NCBI GenBank assembly: GCA_023213395.1
Contig: CM041465.1
Coordinates: 222,401,741 to 222,465,740 of the forward strand
Length of the DNA: 64,000 nucleotides
Source of the DNA: Cycas panzhihuaensis
Taxonomy: Eukaryota; Cycadophyta
Reading direction: 5' to 3'
In this document: positions 11,940 to 22,592 of the stretch, piece by piece
Numbering within the stretch: the first letter of the stretch is position 1
How the letters are laid out: each line of letters opens with the position of its first letter
Translations under genes and position numbers: made by a program
The notes under the pieces: generated by a model
What the model was told of the DNA's origin: nothing
The model's input: only the letters and a program-made list of their open reading frames with translations
Databases searched by the model: none

Positions 11940-12029
11940 GCAGAGGCAGGTCCATCAGGGACCACAGGCAGAGAGGTAAGTCTATCAAGGACTGCAGGAG
12001 GAGAGGTGGGCCCATTAGGAGATGCCGAG
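11940..12029 (+). repeat. 30-bp tandem repeat, three units (element A antisense gene)
   Basis: Three 30-bp units of the form GAGAGGCAGGTCCATCAGGG... (11940-11969, 11970-11999, 12000-12029) coding for E-A-G-P-S-G-T-like decapeptides in the antisense frame. C has five units and B three. Confidence 0.75.
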
Positions 12030-12237
12030 GAGAATAGGGGCCCAATGACACAAGCCTGTAGGTTGCGAATTGTGCGGAGATCCTAAGAGGCAACTGCGCC
12101 AACAGAGGAGAGGAGGGATGCCCCAGTGGCTGAGGCAGTATCCGATGAGATACCTGAGGAGGAGGAGGTACCTGCAACTGGTGGAGTTCCCAGGGTAGAG
12201 ACAGTCACCCAAGTTGAGGAGCCCGCAACTGAACCAA

Positions 12238-12351
12238 GTGAGACATGACCTTCTCCTGTCGTCTTTTGATTGCCAGATATACATATATAGTTTGGTTTTG
12301 ATTTGACATGCATATGGACACGTATTGATATATGGCATGTTGGATTCATAG
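12238..12351 (+). other. putative second intron of the antisense gene (element A), 114 bp
   Basis: Donor CAA|GTGAGAC, acceptor TTCATAG|GTATAGC. The T/A-rich interior (GTTTGGTTTTGATTTG) is shared with B and C. The reading frame is open on both sides but not across it. Equivalent sites: 35131-35244 in B, 44414-44522 in C. Confidence 0.65.
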
Positions 12352-12954
12352 GTATAGCAGATATCCAAAGACTGGTGGAGGCAGTAGTCCGGGAGATGTT
12401 CCCCTGGGCCTACGTAAATAGGCAACCTCCCATCTAGGTGGGTGATGAGCCTAAATCGACAAGCGCCCACACAGTAGCATTCACCCCATTGGTGAGGGCG
12501 AGAGATGCATGGGTTGCAGAGTCCCAAGAGCATGAGGCATGGGCGGAACATCTATAGGCAGAGCTAGATACTACCTGAGCTCAAAGGGATGCTCTATAGA
12601 GTCGAGTACATACACTAGAGGCTTAGGGAGGAGACGGAGGGGATTGTAGAGAGTCGCATCTGACTAGCGGTGATGGAGGAGTGTCTCCAGGGGATGGAGG
12701 AGAGGCTCTATAGTGTAGAGGGAGATCGAGATCGTATCCAAGCCTGATATGATCGACTAGTAGACGAGGTGGCATCGAGGTCGACACAGAGTAGGACACA
12801 TACTCACATAATGGTGATGACCCCGAGGAGGCCACGAGATGAGGGGAGCAAGATGGAGAGCTCTCAGAGACTGAGGAGGAGCCTAGGAGGGATGTGGTCC
12901 CCAGGAGAGGGATCACATCGACTAGAAGATAATGCCCCAGGGGCAGGGCAATAG

Positions 12955-13685
12955 TAGAGTAGCTTGTAGGAGTTTTATTTTAGACAAGGGAAAGCACAGA
13001 CCTCCAGGGAGTCACCATATGTAGTCACATGATTATACACTCCCTACAAGGACTCTTGCTTTCCATGGATGATGTACCATACCACTTGTATGATATGATA
13101 TATGATGATTATTTTAATGTATATAAATGGGATGATTGATATCCTAATTGATGTATGATGATGTATATCATAATATGTGATGGATGATATATGTGCTTTT
13201 TGTTTACATGTTTATATATATGTATAAGGGTGCACAGATGGACGAGGGTATAATTGATGGTATTTTGAGCTGATCCTTATATGACTTTTATGTTATGATA
13301 TTTATTTAAGCTATACATATTTCCTTTCATACAGGGCCATATTCCTAGCAGAGGCATATATGATCACCATAAGTAGTGGCAATAGATATATGTGAGGCTA
13401 GGAGATAGGGCAGCACACATATCCACATAGGAGCATAGTGGGATATGCAAAGGAAATGCCAATAGGAGGGGAGTAACGACACTCTAGTATGTCATCCTCA
13501 TTGGGGGGTGCCCAAGTAGGAGAACGAGGTTCCCAAGAGAATGGGAATAAGGGTTCCACGGAGGAACCAAAAAAGAACGAGAGAGCCACCTTAAGCTGCC
13601 ATTCCGCCTGTGGCTAAGAGGAATGGGAGAAAGCTTAGGATGGTAGTTTAGGCTCATTTCAGAGCATGGAAAGGCAACGAAGAAA
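12955..13685. other. space between convergent antisense gene and integrase (element A)
   Basis: A 730-bp stretch without a recognisable frame, very AT-rich at 13080-13340 with repeated ATGATGTATAT-like words. It presumably holds both 3' ends (antisense transcript and pol), but no clear terminator can be read. Segments such as TTCCTTTCATACAGGGCCATAT are conserved in B and C. Confidence 0.6.
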
Positions 13686-14894
13686 TCATGTGTAGAATTT
13701 CTTAAGGAATTTCCTATTAACAGCTTTCTCAAACTCGAGGCCCTCCAGGGTGGTGATCCTATATGCACCATTATCGAGACTCTCAAGAACAATAAAGGGA
13801 CCGACCCATTTGGGTCTGAATTTGGTCAAGTGGTTGTGGAGATATTCCAGCTTGAGAACATGGTCCCCAAGATATAAAGGACAAGAACGAAGGTGTTTAT
13901 CATAGGTCCTTTGCAAGCGGGCTTTAGATGTGAGGTTAGCCTGGTAAGCAGCTAAACGTCTCTCATCCAAGGCTTCGAGGTCTAAGAGGCAAGCCTAATG
14001 GATAGACTCCTCATCGATAAGACCTCGGAGGGAAATTCATAGAGAGGGGATCTCCACTTCCAATGGGAGTACAGCCTTGGTCCCGTAAACTTGGGAGAAT
14101 GGAGTCATTCCTGTAGCAGTAGGGATAGAGGTACGATAGGCCCATAAGGCGGAAGGGAGCTAGAGGTGCCAATCTCTCTGACATTGAGTAACAGTTTTCT
14201 TTAAAATATTAATAAGAGTTTTGTTGAACGATTCAACCTGACCATTTGCCTAGGGGTAATAAGGAGAAGAGGTTTTGTGAGAGATCTTGAATTTCTCACA
14301 AAGTTCATCCATCTCCTTGTTACAAAAAAGGGTTCAGTTATCTGTAATCAAGATGTCAGGAATCCCAAAGCAGTAAATGATGTGCTGGTAGATGAAAGTA
14401 GTTATCGTCTTGCCAGGGGTAGTAATCAGAGGGATGGCTTCTACCCATTTAGTAAAGTACTTTATGGTAGTCAAGATGAACTTATGTTGTGATGAAGAGG
14501 GCAGTGATATGGCCTCGATGAGGTCTAAACCCCATTGAGTAAAGGACCATGGAGATATGATAGGATGAAGAGCCTCAGAAGGCACGTGGGAGATGTCAGC
14601 GTGCTCTTGGCACCACCGACATCTAAAGGCATAGGCATGGGCATCCTTGAAAAGGGATGAGCAATATTAGCCCATACGAAGGATCCTCTAGGCCATGGAT
14701 TGGCCCCCAAAGTGGCCCCCACAAATGCTATGGTGGCATTCGCGAAGTATCTGGTTCACTTCATCAAGAGTGATGCAATGGAGAAGGATCCCATCAAAGG
14801 ATCTTTTATATAATACTTCATCCATGAGGAAGTATTGCCTAGTGGTGGTCCAGATACGTGACCTAACCTTTTTACTAGCTTCAAGGTAGTACAA
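13686..14894 (-). pseudogene. integrase, element A
   Basis: The zinc-binding N-terminus is near 14760-14690 (ECHHSICGGHFGG, usual HxxxxGH part). The catalytic core spans about 14550-14150: FTQWGLDLIE with the first Asp, YFTKWVEAIPL, then DILITDN with the second Asp at 14334-14345; the NGQxE-like region with the Glu falls in the shifted frame near 14250. The C-terminal domain (13970-13686) has the linker helix ALDERR...RTYDKH and the beta-barrel KWVGPFIVLESLDNGAYRI, ending KKFYT and a stop at 13686. Frames change several times, so the protein is dead. Integrase would insert the DNA copy with 5-bp target duplications, which matches those seen. Pol ends here; the next gene (plus strand) converges on it. 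Confidence 0.9.
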
Positions 14895-14909
14895 CTACTA
14901 GGTGAGGTA

Positions 14910-15563
14910 TCACACAATGTTACCATACCACTCACTATCAATGAGTGGATAAGAAGGAGTGCCCTGAATAGTCAAGATAGACTCATCATGAAGAGAGTTG
15001 TCAACAGGGGCATCGAAGGAGTTAAGGATGGGGGCATCTGCAAGCTGTTCTGCCACTACCATCCCCTTCTTTTCTTTCCTGATGATGATGTGGAGATCGA
15101 ACTCCTGAAGGAGGATAGCCCAACGACCAGCCCTACCTGTCATGTCAGAATGGGTAAGTAAATAACGCAAGGGATCAGATTGAACGATCACCTTGGTAGT
15201 GTTTCCAAGCAAGTAATTACTAAACTTCTTAATTGCATGAACCAAGGAGAGGCATTCCTTTTCAACTAGACAGTAATTAAGTTCAGCAACTATGAGGGTG
15301 TAGCTAATGAAGTAGATGGCCCTCTCAACTCCTGAATCATCCTCTTGGGCCAGCATAGTGACTAAGGACTCATTGATCACCGAGGTATAGAGAATGAAAG
15401 GCCTATCAAAGTAAGGGGACACTAACATCAGAGCAGACACAAGGGCTTCCTTAAGTCCTTCAAAGGCTTGTTGGGCCTTAGCCGACCAAATAAATGAGAT
15501 TCCCTTCTTTAATAGGTTAGTAAGGGGTTTGGCATTCACGATAAAGTTTGCCAGGAAACGCAT
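14910..15563 (-). pseudogene. RT thumb/connection and native RNase H, element A
   Basis: The open frame MRFLANFIVNAKPLTNLLKK marks the RT thumb to RNase H join (KPLTNLL and FxWSxxAQQAFEGLK are Gypsy hallmarks). The RNase H then reads RPFILYTSVINESLVTMLA, where Gypsy elements usually have TDAS: the first catalytic Asp is Ser. The later acidic residues (VEKECLSLV, IVQSDPLRYL) are still there. B shows the same Ser, so the loss is ancestral to the family and fits a tether-like role, with catalysis by the second RNase H further downstream. This is the longest clean frame of element A pol (217 codons). Confidence 0.88.
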
Positions 15564-15599
15564 AAAGAAACTGAGTTAACCTAGAAATGACTTGATCTA

Positions 15600-16646
15600 T
15601 CATTGAGTTCTAGGTGGCAGCATGTCAATGATTGCCTTAACTTTATCAAGGTCAATTTGAATTCCTTGCTTCGACACAAGGAACCCAAGGAGTTTACCAG
15701 AAGTGACGGTAAACACACATTTGAGTGGGTTAAGACTTACATGGTAGTTGCGGCATCGTATGAAGATGGCCCACAAGTCTGAAGGGTGATGGGCTCTAAC
15801 ATGCGAGAGACCCATCATGTCATCCATAAAGACCTCCAACATGTTGTTGATAAGGTCGTGGAAGATGAAATACATCACCCTTTGATAAGTAGTGCCTGCA
15901 TTTTTTAGTCCGAAGGGTATTGCCTTGTAGGCAAAAGTACCCCACGGGATGGTGAAGGCCGTCTTATGGCAGTCTTTAGGAGAGATTTGAATTTGGTTAT
16001 AATCAAAGAAGTTGTCCATCAAGGACATGACTTCGAACCCAATAGTTTGATCAATGATTTGATTGATAAAATAGAGTGGGAAATTATCCTTAGGACATAC
16101 ATTATTGATGTCACAAAAACTAATACATATCTGGATGGTCCCATTCTTTTTAGCAACGGGAACGATGTTGGACACCCATTTAGGGTAGTTGATAGAAGTG
16201 ATGAGTCCTACATCCAGAAGTTTCTCAACCTCTATCTTAATGATGGCTGAGTGTTTAGGATGGAGAGGACGTTATTTCTGACACACGGGGTGAGTGCCAA
16301 GAACAATGGTAAGGTTGTGGGTGAGAATGGAGGGGTCGATTCCCTTCATGTCATAGTAATCCCATGCAAAAACATCCCAGAACTCTTGGAACAAAAGGGA
16401 ATATTCCCTTACCTCATTAGGAGAGCATTCTGCCCCCACCTTAATGACCTTACCCGGGGCGAGGAGTATGTCTTGGGTCGTCCCCATACACATGGTGTTC
16501 CCCTCCTCGAAATGAAGGGGGGTAAGGTCAATAAGAGGAGATGGAATATGAGATGGGACTGGGTCAGTAAGAGTGGAACCAATCGCTAAGACCTTTTGGT
16601 AGCCAAGTCTATGGTGACTAGAAGGAAGGTTGGATGCAGAGCCCAC
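15600..16646 (-). pseudogene. reverse transcriptase, element A
   Basis: RT palm and fingers: VPVAKKNGTIQICISFCDIN near 16160-16105 (usual VxKKxGxWRxCVDYRxLN), then CPKDNFPLYFINQIID, AFTIPWGTFAYKAIPFGLKN and the catalytic strand VFMDDM at about 15835-15818. The two Asp are intact; F-M-D-D replaces the usual Y-x-D-D, and B has the same, so it is a family trait. The CPKDxFPLPxIDxxVD version is typical of Tat-like elements. A stop separates it from the RNase H part at about 15598, and the first part (16646-16272) is in another frame. It copies element RNA into DNA in cytoplasmic particles. Inactive copy. Confidence 0.9.
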
Positions 16647-16763
16647 TAAGTGCTTAAGTAGAGCCTCATCGTCTTCGAAGTAATCTATCCCACGGATGAC
16701 CTTACTTTGAATAGATGAGGTATGAGAGGAAGTGGGAGTGATGGGACCACAGTGGTTGGCAGG

Positions 16764-17650
16764 CTACCCAACATCCCCAAAAGACTCTAAGGAAGAGTCG
16801 AGAAGGGGCCCCTGATAAGGGGCATAAGGAAGTTCATCAAAATCATCACCTATGAGGGGTGATGAAGAGGAAGAGTCAAGGATCAATGGGTTAATGTGTA
16901 TAATAACATGTGACACGAGGGGACAATTGGTCTCTCCAATAAGAGGAGTTATAGGTTGGGATCTAGAAGAGGAAGAGTGTCTCCTATTAGTACGAAGGAA
17001 GGAAACAGGGTGAGGAAGGTCCTCGTCCTCGCCATGGGACTCATCATCACTGAACATGGTAAGGTAGCCATAGCTTCCAACACCAATAGGAGTGAAGCGA
17101 GTAAGACTCGAGGAAGAAGATGCAGGATATCCTTTAGGATTGGACGAGTGAGGAATGCCAATGGAACAAGCCAAGGCATGAGTAGAAGGGTCTTTGTCTC
17201 CCTTCGCATGACCATGGCTTGCTTGGTTGGTTGAATGAGTTTGTTTAATAGGTGGGCATTCGCAGGAAACAACCCTCATTCGCCCATCATAGACGAAATT
17301 AAGTTGCCCCCAGTGGGTTGAACACATGACTCCCATCTGATCGAGCCATGGTCAACCCAAAAGAAGATTGTAGTTGATATCTACGTCGAGGACTATAATG
17401 TCGGCAAGGACGGTCTTGTCCTCGAGAGTAAGCGGGATCGAAATAGATCCTAAGGGAGTCTTCTCGCTATTATCATAGCCTTGGCATTGCCATGGAATAG
17501 GTTCCAAGGTAGAAATACCAAGCTCTTGGATGGCATGCAAGGGCATGGCATTAGCAGAAGAACCATTATCGACAACAGCCCTTCGCAAAGTGCAGTCAAG
17601 TGTGTTGATAGTAATGGTGAAAGGGAAGTTCCACTAGTGTTCCCTTTCAT
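16764..17650 (-). pseudogene. protease and protease-RT linker, element A
   Basis: Aspartic protease with active site VVDNGSSANAMP (Asp codon at 17570-17568) and flap/dimer part IIVLDVDINYNLLLG near 17400-17352, followed by the GRPWL-like region. Retropepsins normally have Asp-Thr/Ser-Gly; here it is Asp-Asn-Gly, the same in C and in the decayed B copy. The linker (17336-16764) begins MGVMCSTHWGQLNFVYDGRM directly after the protease and is Ser/Pro-rich. Protease would process the gag-pol polyprotein. The frame shifts between protease and linker. Confidence 0.85.
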
Positions 17651-17699
17651 AAGAAGGAGGAAGGTCTTTAGGATCAAAGGAAATGACATGCTCAATACC

Positions 17700-20373
17700 T
17701 TAGGTGATACCCAAAGCATGAACGAGCGTGTCACCCAATCCTAAAGCTTCCAAAAGGAGTGTCCATTGTTCAAGACAACTTCTCAAGATGTCCATGATGG
17801 ACATCCTAGCGGCCATGGTACAAAGCTCATCGACAAAAGAAAAGGACTTCCCCTTAACCATAGGTTGAGGAGGGGCTCTCCTGAAATCATAGCGACCTGG
17901 ATGAATGGGAACGGTCTTGGGAAGTAAAGGGGCTTCCAGAAGGAAGGTTTCTGGAAGAGGATTAGGATGTGGAATGGATGAAGAGGTGTTGGTTACCTCT
18001 TTAACGGCTTGAGACCGAGTCAAGGCATATAAAGAGGTGGCCTCAAGCATCTGGATCACCTTCTTTCCCTTATTCCAGGACCGCGAAGGTGAAGGGATAT
18101 AACAGTATGGGGAATGCGAGGAAGAAGATGAACCCCATGCGCCCTTCCCTTTACCGCGTGAAGGATGCAGATTTAGAGATCTTCCTGGGTTCTGATTATT
18201 CTTTGGTTGAGAGTTGTGATCACTCTCCCCATGCTTGGGAAATGGATCCCTATGGACTAGTTGGTCGAGGTTGGGCCTTGAGGCCCGTTTAGAAGATGAA
18301 TCACATTGTGGGGCATCCCTAGGATGTTGAACCCGACAGCGTGCGTCGTCATGGAAACATTCTCTATAAACAGAGCACCACTTCTTCTCAAGCAAGGAAT
18401 TAATCTTCCTTGCTTGAGAGGACTAGGTGTTTCCACTCTTAGGAGGAGCAGCTTGGGAATCTTATTAGATTTGTTTGTTGGAAGTGGGTGATGAAGGAGC
18501 TTAGAGTTTAAGTTCCTTCATCATACGTTTGAATGAACGTATGGTAGAAGTAAGCGGGTCTAGGGTCTTCTCGGTTGAGTAAGAAGAGGACCTAGTGGAT
18601 TATTGTGGTTTAGTTTCCTTAGTTGTGGGAGGTACCTCATGTTGTTGTGATGGCTTAAGCAGCTTCCTGAGTCCAGCCTAGATCTCAATAGCCTCAAGTG
18701 CTAAGCACTTTGTGATGGTAAAATTGCATGTGGTTGCCCCCATCTTAAGGACTTCCACATAGACTTCAGGGCGTAGTGTGTTAATGAAGAGGTCCCTCTT
18801 TAATTCCTCAAGCAAAGTAGCCTTAATGGAATGGAGGAGGTCATGGAATCGCCACACAAAGTCACGATTCATCTCATCGTGACCTTGTTTAAGCAAGAGG
18901 AGAGATTTCATTCCACTCTCAAATGGACGAGCCACATCAAAATAGTTGATAAACTCATCCACAAGTTACTGGAATGAGAAAATGGAATGAGTAGGTAGGT
19001 GATAGAAACATTTGAGGGCACCACCTTGTAGGGATCGTGGAAATAATTTCATTAATATGTGATTATAGGCCCAGTAGTCTATGCACGCAGACGTGCTCTG
19101 CTGGATCGTGTGATGAAGTTCCATTGAACTTAGGAACTTCAAGGGGATGAGGTGGTAATTTGGTTTTTAGCACCTCGACAGATAATTGTGTTGATCTATA
19201 ATCCATAAAGGGATGTGCTCTCACCTGGATCATAGGGTCATCAAATAATGTGGAAGGCAATGGATAAGGAATGAATAGGGATGGAAGGTCCATCCCTCCT
19301 TGAAGAAATGCCCCCTAGTGAGAAGGGGCTGGAGGATAAGCATCTTGAAAGGAAGTTGGGTTTCCTTGCAAAGGCACGGCATAAGGAGCTACGTAGAACA
19401 GTGGAAATGAGGGGTGAACGACCAGGTTTTGTCCATATGGGCCGCCCGTAGGTGGCGCGACCCCATATGGATGTAAAGGGTCCACCCCATAAACTAGAAT
19501 ATGGTTCCCTTTACCATGCCCCCAAGGCTGAGATGTATAACCTGGGGGTACGTAAAGAGAAGGACCATTAGGTTGGGTTTGAGCGCATGTAGGGATGGGT
19601 CCCACATGACTAACAGTAGAGGTGTTAGTAGGACCTTTAGGCCTACTAGGGAATGCATGTTCCATGTTAGGAGGTGGCATGTTGGCTTGACTAGGGAAAG
19701 GTATGCTAACCCCAAGTTGGGAGAAAGACATACCACGAGAGGGCCCTAAAGAGTTGAGACCATGATGAGAAATAGAAGGTGCAATGGATGTCCCTAAGGT
19801 AGATGTAAAGATCGAACGAGACGAATGCGTAGGCACAAAGGGGTTGCTTGTTGTGGGAGGTGTAGATGCGGATGAAGACGATGGGATAGGCGCAGATGAG
19901 GAATGTGCCCCACCACGCAAGGCGTTTTCAAACCATCTAGGATATGATTGAAGACGAGCAACACAAAAGCACTCGTTAAGGGCTTCAACCACATCGATAG
20001 GAGGGGTATCCACCTGATCATAGGAGGTAGATGGGACCTCAAATGAAGTGGACCCCTCAGGGTGCTCCTCATAAGAATCACCACCTGGGTGATGAATCTC
20101 AAGAGAAGAGGGGCCCTCTACTCTATGAGTAGAGGGACGGACATCAAGTGGATGATGTTGATCACCTGGATAGTAGATAGGGTCATCACCCTCTTGGGTG
20201 GACCCTGGAAAAGATGTGGGAAACTCATGAGCTACAGAGGCAAAGGCATGATATACCCAATTTGAAGGGTAGCCTTCCATTATTGAATCAGAATCTGATA
20301 ATGGAAGAAGGCAGTATGAAGGATCTTCTAACAATGGAGGTAAACCCCATAAGCAATGTGAGAAGCGTTGCAT
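17700..20373 (-). pseudogene. gag polyprotein, element A
   Basis: The start Met at 20373 is chosen because the M-x-x-F-S-x-x-L-x-G-L-P-P-L-L-E-D motif begins the frame in A, B (57574) and C (49878), 160-170 bp inside the LTR. The N-terminal 350 residues (20373-19315) are rich in Pro, Ser and Gly and low in complexity. The capsid-like part spans 19293-18678: PKFNGTSSHDPAEHV, the first helix of the Tat gag core, then RPFESGMKSLLLLKQGHDEM and DFVWRFHDLL. A CxxH...H...C zinc knuckle (WCSVYRECFHDDARC near 18380-18335, its His changed to Tyr) is followed by a basic Ser/Arg-rich tail. Forms the particle core and binds RNA. Stops separate the parts. Confidence 0.85.
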
Positions 20374-20514
20374 ACAAAACTTGCCAATGCGTTAGAAGAA
20401 GAAAAAGAATGCAAAGTATGTGTTGGGGGCTGTCCAATGAAACAGATAAGTGGAGAAAGCTACTAGAAAGTAGTAGCACCAACAATAAGGGATAGAAACT
20501 AGCTCCCCATCGCG

Positions 20515-20537
20515 GTGTCCCCAAAGATGGTCGCTAG
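20515..20537 (-). other. putative primer binding site, element A
   Basis: Directly inside the 5' LTR the minus strand reads C TAGCGACCATCTTTGGGG. B and C read TGGTGACCATACTAGGGG and TGGTAACCATACTAGGGA at the same place. The shape recalls the TGGCGACC...GGGG sites of plant Gypsy elements; the tRNA is not assigned. Confidence 0.55.
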
Positions 20538-22587
20538 TGGATCCGCATATACAGGATGGTCGTTATGCTCGATAGGAATGGAGGTGGTCAACAGCTGATG
20601 TTGAGGGTGTAGATGAAGACCTATAAGCAAAGGGAACACCACGCAGGGTGTCCGTGCACTGGAGCACAAGTTCGGGACCTGCAAATGGCGCCCAGCGTGT
20701 TTGTGGTCCCGAACCACCATTCCCAGGTCCCATTAAATGGTCACTATGCTCGATAGGAATGGAGGTGGTCAATAGCTGATGTTGAGGGTGTAGATAAAGA
20801 CCTATAAGCAAAGGGAACACCACGTAGGGTGTCTGTGTGCTGGACCATGAGTTCAGGACCTGTGAATGGTGCCCTACTTTTAGATTAGAGTAACTACTGC
20901 TGCAAATAATTCTACTTTTCTCAAGGTAAAACCACACACATCAAGCAAGAAAGGGAAAGGGTAGCCTCAAGATGGTAAAACCCCCTGCTAAAGTTATCCA
21001 CACAACCTCTAGGTATAGCAAGGTAGGGTCATGTGACAGTTTATGGGCAACCAATAAGCATAAGAATGTATGAGGCCAGATGTAGGAGAGATGCCAAGGC
21101 AACAGAGTTGCTAGGGGTAACGAACTGCTACACAAGTCTCACCAAAGATCCTAATGGATACCGGGCAAAGTTAAGGGTATGAAGGAGGCCCAAAAGAGGG
21201 GCGTGCAGGCCTAGAATCAGTGCAGCAAGGGCTACTTACATTGATATCTAGCGTAGGCCAAGACTCCACCTTCTCCTGTTAACTCAAGGAAAGCATGGGA
21301 GCAAGAGAAGAAAGACGGGAAGAGGTTTGCCCTTGGGGAGTAGGTCTGAGTAGGATAGATCCTACCTTACTCCCTTCGCCCAGTCTTTGTGAGCCTTCTC
21401 CCACTGCTTTCTTGAAGAAAACCAACAGAGAAATGGGGGTGGAAATCAGAGAATACAGAGCCAAACACAAGGACAGATGATCTTAACTACAGCCAAAGGG
21501 AGAAAGGAAGGAAAAATATGCTTTGAAATAAGTTCTAATGGAAAAAAGTACATATAAAATCATGAAAGTAAGATGATGAATACCTGCTGGGCTGAGTTTA
21601 GGGCAGATTTACTCCTATAACCAGCGAGGGAGAGTAGGTCCTGCAGGGTTTATAGGGTTTTTTTCCTTAAGAGAGGTTGTAGAGGGCACTTGCTGGGTGA
21701 GATTAGAGGAGAACGTAGGAATCCTTACTTGAAAGTACTTGGAGGAGAGTCTCCCACCACGGAACAGAGTTGTTGTCGGTGGGTCCTGAGCTGGAGCAGT
21801 AGGAAATGCAGGGTTACAGGTACAACTGTAGAGGAGAGGAGGAAGGAGCAAAAACACAGTAGCAGAATGTGAAGTTAGAGAGCTAAGATATGTGAAATGA
21901 TGATCTTTTTGGGATTTATACTCATCTCAACCCTAATCAGGCAATTAGGGTGTGAATAGGGCTGAGCTAGGCACTTGGCCATGTGGCAATTCTGTGAAAA
22001 AGGCGAGAATTGCCATGGCAAATAAAAAAATAAGTTGCAACAGTTGCACCATGGTAAACTTTGTGGTACCGCTTAGTTTATAGTAGTGCGAGACCAAAAA
22101 GCCAAAATGGAAATGATCAACATTCTAGAAGCCCCCAAAAGGGTATGGCAGGCCTAGGAGGGACTCGTCCTCCTGTCCAAGTGGCTAGGGACAGTCCAGA
22201 AGGCATATGAACTAGACCAAACGAAGCATCAAGGGCTAAAATTCCTAGAAATATCGTGATAGGGACATGGGGTCAGGGTATGAATGGATCATACAAGTCA
22301 GGGAGGCTTAAGGCGATGTGGAGGTAATGCGGAGGGTCATAGAGTGCCATGGGGATGCCTACCTTACAGAAAGGTAGGTCCCACGGGTCGTCATAGGCTC
22401 ACAATACGACAAGCAACATGATCAAGCAACGAATGCAAGGCGATCATACAAATGAAGCAATCAGTCATACAATGAGGTAATACTTCTATCAACCTTTCCA
22501 AAGAAATAGTAAAAGTGAAAAGGGAGAAGCATACCTATGCTTACCTGAGTCGACCTGTCTGTATCCATTCCCGGTAGCCAGGAAACA
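20538..22587 (-). repeat. 5' LTR of element A (rearranged)
   Basis: 2,050 bp against 2,790 bp in the 3' LTR. The inner edge TGGATCC is at 20538. A segment of about 150 bp (CGATAGGAATGGAGGTGG to GGTGCCC-like) is present twice (about 20567-20700 and 20748-20877), separated by TTTGTGGTCCCGAACCACC. The part equivalent to about 6340-7231 of the other LTR is missing, so the copy jumps from the duplicated segment to TTTTAGATTAGAG. The outer end GGAAACA at 22587 is followed by the duplication. Confidence 0.88.
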
Positions 22588-22592
22588 CCTTA
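22588..22592. repeat. target site duplication of element A (right), CCTTA
   Basis: Matches 6164-6168 exactly and abuts the LTR terminus. Confidence 0.93.

Larger units (their letters stand above)
11034..12954 (+). pseudogene. antisense plant-mobile-domain-like gene, element A copy (broken)
   Basis: It runs opposite to gag-pol, between integrase and the second RNase H. The Met that starts the frame in B and C is GTG here (11034). The first exon reads ENIGMAMLSFIEMM, then HIFHLPQVGDVSTTPGDIKR near 11220, the F-H-L-P...T-P-x-D-I signature of the plant mobile domain (usually FHLPxGEMTxTLxDV...LLG). Next is a Trp-rich helical part (LDWATLIAANLV near 11550, then a stop at 11652-11654 in place of the Trp codon kept in C). 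An acidic and Gly/Pro-rich repeat region follows (11940-12029), then an intron (12238-12351) and a coiled-coil exon with RTPRRPRDE-like basic residues, ending with a stop at 12952-12954. Mobile-domain proteins occur as host genes (MAIN/MAIL1) and in plant transposons. Role in this element unknown. Several stops make this copy non-functional. Confidence 0.75.
6169..22587 (-). mobile_element. element A: Tat-like Ty3/Gypsy LTR retrotransposon with antisense gene
   Basis: A complete 16.4-kb insertion bounded by LTRs that start TGGATC and end GGAAACA on the plus strand, i.e. TGTTTCC...GATCCA in element orientation, with duplication CCTTA on both sides. Minus-strand order is 5' LTR (20538-22587), primer site, gag, protease, RT, RNase H, integrase, an opposite-strand plant-mobile-domain-like gene, a second RNase H, polypurine tract and 3' LTR (6169-8958). 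All coding parts carry stops or frameshifts, so it is inactive. The RNase HI-type second RNase H and the CxxH...HxxxxC gag knuckle place it near the plant Tat lineage; the precise sublineage was not tested. The host site is old decayed sequence, possibly inside the LTR of the neighbouring chromovirus remnant. Confidence 0.93.

Noticed and set aside
12015-12551. 178-codon minus-strand frame, with similar ones at 34703-35155 and 43884-44408
   Set aside because: They overlap the antisense gene on the opposite strand, are made of Pro/Ser/Gly or Leu-rich repeats that mirror its 30-bp repeats, and cross its intron; treated as shadows.
19501-19749. Plus-strand frames opposite gag (for example 82 codons here)
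   Set aside because: Opposite-strand shadows of the low-complexity gag N-terminus, not conserved as frames in B and C.
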